From Trichobilharzia regenti (taxonomy: Eukaryota > Platyhelminthes > Trematoda > Strigeidida > Schistosomatidae): 64,000 nt of DNA. Below are positions 11,320 through 22,747 of the stretch, piece after piece. Made by a program: the position numbers and the translations under genes. The notes below the pieces were generated by a model, which saw only the letters and a program-made list of their open reading frames with translations, made no database searches and was not told the DNA's origin. The number at the start of each line of letters is the position of its first letter. Within the stretch, counting starts at the first letter, position 1. The stretch lies in the NCBI GenBank assembly GCA_944472135.2, contig OX235263.1, positions 88,568,721 through 88,632,720 of the forward strand. The letters are read 5' to 3'.

Positions 11320-11560
11320 CGTTTCCCACTACACCACTAGGTGATGTTGGTTCAAATCTTCGAACAGAACGTCAGTTCCCTAGAGGTTGAGAATATACCA
11401 TGCAGACGAGTGTCAATAAACTCAGAATCTACAGGCTTAGCATCTTGCAGATTGCCTTTAGTCACCTAATATCAATTCAAAGTGCACCGTGATGGTGAGT
11501 CATGCTGCCTTGTGTCTATTCCATGAACCTGACTGATTGTATTCAGTCAACACAAGTTCT
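11320..11560 (+). mobile_element. gSINE copy
   Basis: B-box-like GGTTCAAATCTTCG near 11350, then AACGTCAGTTCCCTAGAGG, a decayed gSINE marker, the AGTCACCTAATATCAATTC end and the extension GCACCGTGATGGTGAGTC. The last part also occurs inverted at 5150. Confidence 0.5.
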
Positions 11561-12190
11561 AAGGACTAGATGAACGACACTTTGTGCACCATAGTGACTA
11601 ACCAATATATAATTTGCTGAGCGCTACTCAGTCGTCATTTCTAAAGAGCCAATGTTATGTCTATGTTATCTTCTTCACAGCTTATCGGATTCTGTCACAC
11701 AGTGGTTCACATCCACTGACATTTGGTTGACAGTCACTAGCCAGCTCGAAAGCTGCGTCTAGATATATGAGTTACATAACTGTTTGAATGCTCACAAACA
11801 TGATACCTACCTAGATGGTGAAAATTGCTGACCTTAATACAGGAGAGGACCAAATGATCTTAGCCATTGCAGTGTGTTCTAATGCTTCAGATTTCCGAAT
11901 TTCTCAATGAATAAATAATTTGGCAACATTTCCTACCTAATCAGTATCGACACTTGTCAAAACATTTATTAGTTGATTGGTGACCGAGTTCATCATAGAA
12001 TCTAGGCGGCTTCAGCAAAAGCAACTCGACCATTGTTCACACTTAAAAACCAGTTCTTCAAATGATAAGTTTCAGCAACTCGACAAATCACAGGTTATGA
12101 CTAGGCCTTTCGATTTAAAACACCTAGCACCCCATCGGAACGCTACGCATCATCGTCCAGCAGAGTATAGGATGGTAGTCAACCCTTTAC
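11561..12190. other. No recognised feature
   Basis: No frame or repeat that I can name with confidence. It leads into an RT fragment and may be worn LINE sequence. Confidence 0.3.
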
Positions 12191-12191
12191 C

Positions 12192-12318
12192 TCAAGTTTA
12201 TTGACGTTAAAAAGGCATTTGATACAGTCGAGTGCGAAAGATTCTGGAAACTGCTTAAACACTACGAACTGCAACTTTGCAGACATTTAGGAATCTCATT
12301 AAACAGCCAAACCCCGCG
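12192..12318 (+). mobile_element. LINE reverse-transcriptase fragment
   Basis: About 40 codons read FIDVKKAFDTVE and WKLLKHYEL, matching the RT palm block FIDxxKAFDxVxRxxLWKLLxHYG of RTE-type elements. No EN or other RT parts precede it, so it is a separate truncated piece just upstream of a longer RTE copy. Confidence 0.7.
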
Positions 12319-15300
12319 TAGTTTACTGGCTCGCTAGTTTTATAGCCCGTTCCAAGCCCAGTTAAAGGAGGAGGGCTGGGCGTCGGACTAGCATCCCCAA
12401 ACCACTAGACCAATCAAAATGCTACAGAAACTTTGACGCGGAAAAAAGTTTTAAAAATGCAAAAAATTCATAGAACGATTTTGTTCTTCTTTGGATTTGG
12501 AGAGATGAAATGACACAGCGGGCTGGCGAAAGCCCAGCTTCGGGAAGCCACTCAGCCTATGTGTCTTCTGTCGATGTAAGCAAGAATAATAATAATAGGG
12601 ACATGGAATTTCCCTACAGTGTACTAGGTTGCGAAGACTTGTCAGGTGATCCAAGAGATGAGAAGATATGGTGTAGAAGTTCTGGGTATCTTGGAGAAAG
12701 TCAGTAATCTACTCCGGTCTTGTCACCCGGACGACAACCAAGAACACACTGGGCAGTGATTGGTTATAATGATGTCACCAGAGGCAGCCAAAGCCCTAAT
12801 GCAGTGGGAATCGATTTCAGCCAGGATTATGATTGCATGATTCAACCCAAAAGGAAGGAGGGAAGGAAGGTTGCAATTATCCAATGCTACGCACAGTGCT
12901 ACAAATGACGTGGAACAAGAGGAGAAGGAAGATCTTTATAGACAGCTAAAAACATTAATGGACAACATCCCGAAGGGTGACATCAGGATCCTTATGGGCG
13001 ATGTGAATGGTAGCCAAACTGGGAACAGAACTCATCATGGGTCGAGAGGCATTCGCTCAGCGAAATGAATGTGAACGGAGAATTATTCACAGACTTCTGC
13101 CCTTTCAATTATCTGGTGATTGGAGACAGCGTGTACAAGCACAAGGATATACACAAGCAACATGGATTTCGCCTGACAGGCACACTACAAACCAGATGGA
13201 CTTCCTCCCAATTCTCCTTAACGAAGTGGAGACGCAGCCTGCTCGACACAAAGTCAAGAAGGAGCGAATATGCGGACTCAGACCATTACCTAGTTGTAGG
13301 AACCTTCAAAGTGAAGCTGAAATCCTCCAGAACAACTGGAGACAGGCCGCAATTCAAGTTCAATGCTCAGAAACTCAAGAATGCAGCTACATGGAGTGCC
13401 TTCACTACAGATCAGACCAGATGAAAGTTGAAGACACTACGGGGCATCACTAAGGAAACCTGTAAGGAAGAACATTCAAACTCTTTGAAGGGGATGTTCA
13501 AGGAAACGTGTACAACTGTTATAAGAAGAACGAAGAGACAAGACAAGGAATGGCTCTCAGCGGATAGCTAACTGAAAGCTAATAGAAGAAAGGGGAAGAG
13601 GATGGTGTAGGAAAAGATGACTCATTGCAAAGATGGGCAACAGAAGGAGAAGCTGAGTTCAATGTACACTGCACTGAATAAAGAAGCAAAGAAGAGTGCT
13701 AGGCAAGACAAAATACAATTCTACGACACACTCGCAACTAAAGCAGAACAGGCAAAGTCGCAGGTAAAAGATACCTCAAAAGTTTGTATCAGATGATCAG
13801 GTCTCTACCCGGGAGGACATTCATCCAGATGATGAAACTAATAAGAGATATTCAAGGAAACCTATTGGCAAAGAAAAGAAACAAATAAAAAGGTGGGCTG
13901 ATCACTTCAAAGGACTATTGAATCGACCATCACCTGGAGTTTGCCCAGAAATACACCACCGCCAACACCACTCACAGAACTGCCAGTGGACACCAATCCT
14001 CCAACAAAAGCATAAATCCTGAATTCGATCAAGCTACTGAAGGCCAGTCGAGAAGATAGCAGAGACCGACGGAATTCTCCTCCCCCCAAGCACTCGAAAC
14101 AGACCCAGAGACTGCGGCAGATATTCTCACGTAATTATTTCAGAAAGTTTGGAAGGGAGGAAAGCTGCCAGCCCAACCTGTTGGAAGAAAGGCTGGCTAC
14201 CTTGTAAAGTTGTCAAAGATAGGTGACTTACGCCTGTCATTGCGAGAACTAGCGTGGAATAATGCTCTTGTCTACGCCAATTATAATACTAAATCTCATC
14301 ATCCTGGAGAGAATAAACGACGCATTGAATGTAGAACCCCTCAAGCCAGGAGCATGCTGGATTTAGGAAAGTGAAACCATGTGCTTATCAAATTGCAGGA
14401 CTGCAAGTGAACACAGAGAACATGGAGGTAATGAAGGTAACCAGTAAACCACCAACAATAACACCAACAACAAGCAGCACTAATCGCCATCAACGCGAGA
14501 GATGTAACGGAGGTTATTATTATTATTATTTTATTTATTTTTGATTACAGCTTGATTCCACTCACTGTATTTTTGGTACAAGTATGGAATTTTCAGCATG
14601 GATATCGGTAGCCCAAATTTCGCAAGCCAACCATAGATATCAGGTGTGCGCCGACGTGGGCTCGAACCCCGGACCATGTGCATGGTCGGCAGGAGTCCTA
14701 ACCACTGTGCCTGACGTCGCTTCCTTCACTTATCTGGCTAGGGAGCATTGTTTCAACTACAGGAAGTCGAAACGGATGAAGTTGTCAAAGCCAATCAGAA
14801 TCGGAAGGGCAAGAAACACCTCCATTAACTAGATTCGGATTCTGCTCAACAGAAAAATTTCAAGCCGGTCAATCAGTCAGTTTTTCTATATGGGTCAGAA
14901 ACTTGCATTGCACGTGTATAACGAAAAGCATTTACAACAAGTTATAGACTTTTATAAACGGACTTTAATCTTCGCTCCATACTGACGAGAAAATAGCCAG
15001 CCGGTGAGGAAGAATTAGCGACAATAAACTCTGTTTGGTAACAAACCAACAGGCTAGAGTCGATCGTTCAACAAATATGTTGGAGAAAATACAGATGGAT
15101 TGGGTGTATATTGGGGAGGTTGTCAAGTAACATTGCTTACAATGCAGGCCATTGCTCAAGTGGAATGACAATGGGAAGCGACGAGTTGGACGTGTATCTG
15201 AATGAGGATGAGATAGAGGAGATCATGATAAGAGGAGGAAATTAGAGATTATAAGTAATCATCAGCTCAGCTGAAGAGGACAGTGGAAAGTACAGCAAAG

Positions 15301-15350
15301 TGGAGATGTGTTGTCAATGTCCTATGTTCTACTCAGAACCCAAGGTAATA
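12319..15350 (+). mobile_element. RTE-type LINE copy, defective
   Basis: Starts with a conserved non-coding leader (about 12320-12480). An apurinic-type endonuclease follows: decayed N-terminus (12590-12800), catalytic GDVN (about 12998-13010), ELFTDFCPFN, HKDIHKQ and a terminal SDHYLVVG (about 13283), spread over three frames. A connector (13450-13900) leads into the start of RT (HFKGLLNRPSPG at about 13903, then AGFRKVKPC at about 14353). The RT catalytic palm is deleted, because the sequence jumps to a later RT region at 14400-14510 and continues after a SINE insertion (14717-15150) to the family 3' end CTATGTTCTACTCAGAACCC and a TAA-rich terminus at about 15350. It cannot make a functional protein. 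Confidence 0.85.
14529..14716 (-). mobile_element. tSINE-1 copy inserted in the RTE element
   Basis: Minus-strand SINE: tail GATTACAGCTTGATTCCA on the left, tRNA-like head with the B box GGGCTCGAACCCC on the right. The RTE reading (GATGTAACGGAGGTT, then TTCACTTATCTGG for FTYL) resumes after it, so the SINE split an existing element. Confidence 0.88.
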
Positions 15351-15379
15351 ATAATAATAATTCAACAACTATTTGATGT

Positions 15380-15572
15380 GTGCGTCGGTGGCACAGTGGT
15401 TAGGACTCTCGCCGATCATGCAAATGGTCCGGGGTTCGAGCCCACGCCGGCGGACACCTGATATCTATGGTCGGCCTGCAAAATTTGGGCTACCGATATC
15501 CATGCTGAAAATTCCATACTTGTACCAAAAATACAGTGTGGAATCAAGCTGTTAATCAAAAAAAATCAAAAA
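15380..15572 (+). mobile_element. tSINE-1 copy
   Basis: tRNA-like head from GTGCGTCGGTGGCACAGTGG (A box) to GGGGTTCGAGCCC (B box), body with TGGTCGGCCTGCAAAATTTG and tail GTGGAATCAAGCTG plus an A-rich end. It follows the TAA-rich end of the RTE copy within 30 bases. Confidence 0.9.
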
Positions 15573-15888
15573 ATGATGCCACCATGTGTCACGTAATTCA
15601 CAACGATAGGTTCACTGAGGCCTTTGAAATGAAGATGGGAGTAGGATAAGCCTATTCCTTTCACATCGATAATAATTCTGACTGTCATAGCGTGGAGGCA
15701 TTCATGTCAGGAGTTAATAGAAGCTTATGAGTTATTATGGAACTAGGTGTAAAGGACTACAGAAGAAGAAAATGAAATAAAGATGTCTTATCGAGGCTCT
15801 ATATCCCTCCACCCCAAAATTCATGGAAATAACAAATAATGAATATAGCACAAAAATATTCATTCAGACATCTATAAAACACAAAACA
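15573..15888. other. No recognised feature
   Basis: No gene, box motif or repeat recognised. Confidence 0.35.
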
Positions 15889-17160
15889 ATTGAGCAAAGA
15901 ATATCCCTCTTTTGATAAATTCTTCTTCTGGCTCTTTAATTACATCTAAGGAATAATTCATAGGATGGATAGAACTTGAAAAAGGGTATGCAATTAAAGG
16001 ATTAGTAGAGAAATCGAATAAAACAAAAAACTTTATGTAATATTGTGTGAAATTTGATAGCATAGAATTTAACGTCGCAAAAAACAGTTGATTTACAATG
16101 ACAAGTGGACAGTTCAAAGTGAGATTGGTAATAGTAACAATTGAAGTAATAAGGAAGAGACAACTAATTGAATTGACAGAATGAAAAATGAAAAATTGGT
16201 AGAATTAAAATATGATTGGGGATCGCCATTTTCGGTGTACACAAACATCTGGCTTTTCTATTTCGATTTTTTTCATTTTTTTCCCTTGTCTATTCAATTT
16301 GTATTCTCTTCCTTATTGCGTCAATTGTTACTATTACTACTCTCACTTTGAACTGTCCCCGGTATTACTTCACTTGTTCCACTCACCTTTCATTCTAAAC
16401 CAATTCTTCTTTTTTACGACGTTAAATTCTATGCTATTAAATTATATACACAGAGTATTCTAAAATGGTAGTCAATAACAATATTAGTGTTATTTTAAAT
16501 AATACCGATTTGCAATATAAAATCAATGGAATTACAGTTCACTAAAGATGCTTTAATTATAATAATAATAAAGATATAGTAGCCAATAGAATATTAACTA
16601 AAATTAGAGAAATTTACACAAAAATTGAGGATCAATCAAACCTGAATGGCCAAGGTAATTGTAATGTCTGAACTAACTTCTTTTGGATGCATAAATTAGG
16701 CTTCTTAATGTGAATCCCAACGGTCTCAACAATATTTAGTAGTCGAGTCTCAATTTTGCCTTAAGAGTTCGACTACTAAATATTGCTGAGGCTGGCTGTT
16801 GGGATCCACATAAAGAAGCCTAATATGTGCGTCCAAAAGAAGCTAGTTCAGACACTCTCCTTACCCCGCAGGCCATCTAGGTTTGAATGATCCTCAACCT
16901 TTTGTAGAAATTTCCTTAATTTCAGTTGATATTCTATTTGCTATAATATTATTATTATTATTTAAGCATCTCTAATGAACTGTGGTAATTCCATTGTGAT
17001 CTCACTTAGTGAATTGACATTATTTAAAAAATACCAATATTGATACTGACTACTATTCTAGAATATTCTATATATTTAAACATTTGTATATATATAATCG
17101 TAGAGCCAGAAGAGGAAATTATTGAAAAGGATATTCTTTGCTCAATCATTTTCTTTGCAT
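15889..17160. repeat. Compound palindrome of three nested inverted pairs
   Basis: Outer arms 15889-15937 and 17102-17145 match as inverted copies (ATTGAGCAAAGAATAT and its complement). Between them lie two further inverted pairs: 16057-16205 with 16262-16444, and 16445-16750 with 16766-17066, the latter meeting at a 15-base centre near 16757. Single strands could fold into a stem with two long side hairpins. The outer arms resemble an hSINE-A tail. The inner arms match no protein I know; 16690-16850 contains TTCTTTTGGATGCATAAATT and its near-perfect inverse. Confidence 0.8.
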
Positions 17161-17690
17161 GGAGGATTTTATCATGAGCTGACATCAGTTAGAGGACCAC
17201 TAGAAAACCTGGGAGTACGAAACATCTGTTTCGTCCTATTTTGGGACTCTCCAACAGTACACACCCACCAATACTTAAAAATTAATCTGATGCTCACTAG
17301 TGACTGGCCCTATTCAGGCAGTTAACCTGGGGTTCTAGTAGGAAGCCGTGACCAGCAAGGTACAGTAGGTTGAAGATGAGGCAGTAACTCATCAAAGGAG
17401 ACATTGCGATGTGGTCACGCTATGTCGTGAATAGGTAGAAGTTAGAATTCAAGGACCATTGGATCGGGTCCCAGTGGCTCAATGGTCTACGAGCTCGCCT
17501 TGTAACCAGAAGGTCCTGGGTTCGAACGCCGGTGGGTGCGTACTGATGGAGAGTCCCAAACTAGGACGAAACAGCTGTCCAGTACTCCCGGGTTTTCCAG
17601 TGGTTCTATAAAAAACTGATGTCAGCTCATGATGAAATCCTCCATGCAATCAAACGAATATCCCTACGAAATCAATACTTGTGTTTTATA
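17158..17690. mobile_element. hSINE-A inverted pair; right copy near full length
   Basis: A minus-strand fragment (17158-17275) faces a near-complete plus copy (about 17290-17690). The plus copy has a tRNA-like head with A box CAGTGGCTCAATGG and B box GGTTCGAACGCC, hammerhead-like GTACTGATGGAGAGTC (17540), GGACGAAACAGCTGTCC (17573) and tail GATGTCAGCTCATGATG. The core base that should be C3 of a hammerhead is A, so self-cleavage is not expected. Confidence 0.8.
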
Positions 17691-18300
17691 AATAATGAAT
17701 AAATAAATATCCAGCGAATATTACAAATCTGAAAATGCATTTTACACTTTCATAAAATTTAGAGTTACGTAAGCCCAACACATATTACATGGGCTGCGTA
17801 AAACTTCTTCTTCTTCTTTACACTGAAGTTGAAAATGTAATCAAACGCAGACCTTATAAAAATGTCAGCTGAACTGACAAACAGCCTCTCAGACGAAGAA
17901 GAAGTACCTACCAGCTAAGAAGTGATGTCAGCTTGCAATGAAACCTTTCCCATATCCAAGTAATCATGACGAGTTCATTAAACACCAAAATAAAGAATTT
18001 CTTTTCTATATTTCATAGAGATTCATTACTAGTAATCACGTTCGTGAGGAATACTGTTCAAACAGTTAGAAACGTTATCACCAAAAGAGTCAGTCGGAGG
18101 TCAAATGACATCACTTGTAATACTGTTGGTCATCGAAGGATAGTTAATAAAATATTGACTGTGTAGTTTTTATGCTGACCGAATTTTATCGGTCCATTTC
18201 CCAATATCATTACAAAGATGGAAACGTCAACAGAATACTGAGTATTTAGTTGATGCCAGTAGCTGCAAACTTAGTGGAGAGTATTCACTTAACGCGATTA
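17691..18300. other. Mostly unrecognised
   Basis: A worn hSINE tail (GTGATGTCAGCTTGCAATG) lies at about 17920-17955. Otherwise no gene or repeat is recognised. Confidence 0.35.
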
Positions 18301-18302
18301 CA

Positions 18303-18507
18303 GGATTTCATCATAAGCTGATATTGGTAAGAGAACCTTTGGAAAACCAGCTAGGAATACTGGACAGCCATTTCGTTCTTGTTTAGGACTCTTCATCGGC
18401 CCACACCCACCGGGATTCAAATCCATCGGTTCTCTAACCGCTGCCAGCTCATGGTGAAATCCCATAGCTAATGAAATCCCTGAAAACCAATACTTGAATG
18501 GTAACAT
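18303..18507. mobile_element. hSINE-A fold-back copy
   Basis: A minus-strand part (18303-18424, tail to B-box region) joins directly to a plus-strand tail (18425-18507) ending in CCAATACTTGAAT, the family 3' end. Again the tails point outward. Confidence 0.65.
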
Positions 18508-18587
18508 GACTGTTATTTATAGTTGGAGAAGCTGCTAAAATCCCACTGGATGGCTGTACTCTTATTACTGTTATCATTTTATTACTT

Positions 18588-18800
18588 TATATCCTTAATG
18601 GAACACATGGCTATGCCAAGTCTGAACTGTAAAGTTTCAGTAGCATTGGTGTTTTTTATGGGCTGCGGTTGTTGACCTCAAGCTCAACCTTCCCTATTTA
18701 CCAGACACACTAACCGACTAAACGAGATCAAGGAATAAGTGGGGGCAAGGATCGAACACCGGACAACATCCATGGCTGCCGAGTATTCTGCCACGAAACC
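18588..18800 (-). mobile_element. tSINE-2 copy, degenerate
   Basis: Same layout as 49989-50211: tail with GGAACACATGGC, body with CTCAAGCTCAACCTTCCC, then a worn tRNA-like head with B-box remnant GATCGAACACC. Confidence 0.55.
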
Positions 18801-18844
18801 ATAAGCATACAGATCTCGTATTATTTCACTTATGCTTCAGGATT

Positions 18845-19865
18845 ATTCCATATTAGTTTGGTTATTAGATGTATCACACAGCGATGAAACAGTATTATTT
18901 ATTGAATGACGTCTCGAACAAAATTTATTGTTCATAATCATTTCATCATCAATTATAATCACACAACTTCGAGACTTCAGTTTTATAGTTTTCTTTTTCT
19001 TTGTCCTCTCCTGTTTGTCGCCCCTAGGGAAGTAGAATTCTCCAGATATCTGAGACAGGTGTTTAATTATTCCTATTACATGTATTTGCAGTTGATTCGA
19101 TAAACAAAGCTTCCGTTATCAATCTCTCCCTCCACCCTGTGACATTAGCTAGTTGTATGGCTAAACTATTCTCTAGGCTTCTTATCCTATTCAGGTTAAC
19201 TGATCTAGATTTTCTGATATGTTATTGCGCTCCGCTAGTCTGACTGCCCTGTTCTACTACTTTCACCTATGTATTTGACCTGACAATCACCGCAGACAGG
19301 GTATTGGATAAACCAAATTGTTTTGTTTTAAAGTCTCCACAGGATTGATCCTTCAACCGACAAAGCTTGTTTCTAATTAAGTTTTGGGCAGTTTGAATGC
19401 CAGCCTCTTTTGTTCCTGCCTTGTTAAGAATTCTTCGTAAGGTGGTTTCCGAGGTTCCTTCCTTGTATCGAATTACTACTGATGATTTAGATTCCTCATT
19501 GTTGGTGTTGTCATTACCATGTGCATGTTTGACATGCATATCGCCATTATTATTATGATTATTATTATTATTATCTCCATCACTACTACCATTATTTATT
19601 TCATTTTTAAATTTCCCTACATACTTTCTGACTAATTTATCAGGGTAATTATTAAGTTTCAAAGCTTCTCTTAGGAGAGAACAAAATAATTATAAAATTG
19701 AAGTTTCGAAGTCATGTGATTATAATTGATGTAGTGATTATGAACAATAATAAATTGTGTTCGAAACTTTGTCATCCAATAAATAATACTGTTTCATCAC
19801 TGTGTGATATATCTAATAAACAGACTAATATAGAATTATTTACTACCACAATGCCCCAGTTTCAC
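18845..19865. mobile_element. PLE-1 copy with inverted tail
   Basis: The main copy is on the minus strand. 19662-19267 encodes the linker before the endonuclease (PDKLVRKYVGKF, GTSETTLRRILNKAG, NKLCRLKDQ), and 19300 leftwards gives CGDCQVKYIGESSRTGQSD of a GIY-YIG domain, then the element tail to 18845. A second, plus-strand tail at 19683-19865 repeats the same tail inverted, ending ACTACCACAATGCCC. A long asparagine run in the linker reflects a trinucleotide tract at 19547-19575. The RT domain is missing. Confidence 0.8.
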
Positions 19866-21619
19866 ACAAACATTATTTCTTCAAAGTAATCCCATGAGCT
19901 TTTTGACTGCGGAACGCTTCCAGAAGGCTGATAAAAAATACTGCATGTACAGACAGAGAGACAACTTCAATCTCTATATTCAGGTGAACGAAGTTTTAGC
20001 AGTCCTGGAAAATGAGTAATATACTTTTTGCAACAATTTGCTTGTCATCCTTACTAACTCTACATTAAAATATATGTGGAAGAAACAATCATCCAATGAT
20101 GTTGATTCCTGAGAAGTAAAAACTTTATCCAGTAATCACAGCCTACTGAAATCAATTTAAGTAGAACAAGTATTTATGAATTTTTATACGTTTCTTTTTC
20201 TAAACGATCTTTAAAAATAACATATCAGATGTCTCTTGGTAAATGCCATATTACAGTGTAATTTGTCTGCTAACAGTGTTTCGTTGGGCTGCGGAAATCT
20301 GAGCCTTTGTATTGTGTAGTTACGGGTGGGTGGTTGTGATCGGCAGGAATACATGGCCCAAGGTTTTGTGGATATTATCAAACGTCATCAAGGTTGATAA
20401 GACGTCTTGTTGATGAATACCAAAAAATACGAGACTTGTGCTGACATCTTCCTCATGATTGTCTCCAACCACCTAACATTATATAAAGGTGTTCCGTGAT
20501 GGTGATACCCCCACGATATTGCAGACTTGACTGACAGAATTCAGTCAGCGCTAACGCCACCAACTAGACACATGACCAGTCATACTATGCTCAGATAAAA
20601 TTTAGAGTTTCTAGACTGGATATGTGAGTGGATGAATGATTGCTCAGTGCTCTCCATTGTAAGTGCTAGTAAACGACATCATATGTGGTCAAAATTGCTG
20701 ACTAGATCCCTCAGTTTATTACACAGAATAAAGGCCTGACTGATGTTAGAAACAAACATTTCTGGAGGCCATTGCTGAGTGAAGTTTTACCTCATTTGGA
20801 AACTCTATCATAGTGTGGAAGAATACTGATGCGTTTTTGCTTACTATACATTGAGATAAAATCGTCACATTAGATGCCTTTAAACTGATACCTTACATAT
20901 ATTCGCATATATATGATTTAATTGGCATGCGTAGAGAGTTTGGAGGGAAAGACATTTAATGTATTCCCATGAATATTTGTTGAAATGTTGATTTCCTCAT
21001 ACAGATTTATGCTGTTTCTGTTGATATGTCAGCCCCTTGGGTGAATGCTTTCACAATGCACAGATAATTACATTATAGAAAAGATTTTATTTTGAAAAAT
21101 CACACAATGTTATACAGGAATATTTACCACTCAGGAACACACGCTTCGAGCACAAATTATTGCTGCACATAATCATATCTAGGTGCTCCTCACACAACGT
21201 TTTCGCTATATTTATATACATGAGTCAACTTTATAATGCTATAATGTGAACTGAATACATTTTAACATGATTTGTTATTCTCCTCTGATTTGACTGACTG
21301 GTGGTAATAATATCTTCCATATATCTGGTATTTGCATTGAGTCACTTCTATTGCGCATGTGTTGGGCGTAGACTGGATGAACCGGGATTACTGAATCCTC
21401 TTTCAACAATGAATTACAGTTATTTGGAAAAATTGTGTACAGAAATCGGTGTAACCTGACCATGAGGAGTGCTATGCGAAACTAGGAGGTTTTCGTGGAG
21501 CATAGAGTAACAAATTATGCTATGTAGCTACATTTTTTTAGCGTTACATTGATTAGATGTAATCGTTTTTTTCAAATTACGCACTACTGCTTCGGACGTA
21601 TCTGACTGAATGGTAGAGA

Positions 21620-21790
21620 TTCGTCAAGGTCTTTATAAGACAACTATTTAATTCAGTCTTTTAGATTTTCTTGTCGATTGTTTGGACTGAAGTAACCGGT
21701 CTCAGGTTGACATGTCTGTTGGCTTCTTGTGCAGATTCTTTGATGATGTCTGGGCATATAATTAGAATTTCAGGACATCCAAGCTGAAGC
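21620..21790 (-). mobile_element. SMα fragment between the two PLE-2 halves
   Basis: CGGTCTCAGGTTGACATGTC and TGATGATGTCTGGGCAT match the part of SMα that lies downstream of the ribozyme in 47585-47700. The hammerhead itself is absent. Confidence 0.65.
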
Positions 21791-22556
21791 CCTATGTACC
21801 ACTTGTAAAACAAGGAGTGAATAAAACCCTGATCAACTACACGAAAAGAGGTCAGTTAATTGAGATCGCCTGAGACCCTACGTAGGATTCTTAATAAAGC
21901 AGGAATTAGAGTGGCATGTAAATCTACAAACTCACTCAGTGAGGATAAGGTCTGTAGGTTGAAAGACTCTGTTGGTTAACCCGATTGGACTAAACACGAT
22001 AATTTACAAAATACCTCGCAATGACTGTGAGTTGCCGTCAACTACATAGATCAAACTAGTAGGTCGTGGGTAGTCAGATTGTCAGAACATAAGAATTTAG
22101 CTAAGGTGAGAATGGTTGACCCCGAGAAGATAAGTAATTTAGAAAGAAGCTCAGCGATCACACTGCATGCATGCGTTAACACACAACCACACATTAGGGT
22201 GGGAGAGGGTTAAAATTCCAAGAAGTAATGTAAGTAGGTGTAGAGAAAGATTGATTACTGAATCCTTGTTCATCGAATCTACACCTAACACATGCCAATA
22301 AAAATGACTCAATGCAGATGCCAGAAATATGGAAGATATTATTACATGGGTTAAATCAGAGGATAATAAATAATCTTAAAATTATATTTCAATTCACGTA
22401 CATTACAACATTCTAACAATTTACTTATTTTGACTATAAAAACACTCGTTTTATTTCCCATCTGATTGTATATGATGGAAAACACTAATATTACTGTTTC
22501 TGAATTTGCATTATCCTATACTGAGTTTTATTCAGATGCCTAATCCATTTCACTCA

Positions 22557-22747
22557 TGCGTTGGTGGCACAACGGTTAGGACTCTCGCCGATCATGCACA
22601 TGGTACGGAGATCGATCCTCTGCCAACGCATATCTGATATCTATGGTCGGCTTGCAAAATTTGGGCTACCTATATCACATTCTGAAAATTCCATACCTGT
22701 ACCAAAAATACTGTGTGGAATCAAGTTGTAATAAAAAAGAATAAAAA
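22557..22747 (+). mobile_element. tSINE-1 copy nested in PLE-2
   Basis: Complete head and tail. It interrupts the PLE-2 tail sequence CACTCAT...AATGAAGCAAG, which is continuous in the copies near 26815 and 31515. The B box is altered to GAGATCGATCCTC. Confidence 0.88.

Noticed and set aside
19267..19662. Novel Asn-rich host protein
   Set aside because: Flanking residues (PDKLVRKYVGKF, RRILNKAG) show it is the PLE-1 linker; the Asn run is a trinucleotide tract.
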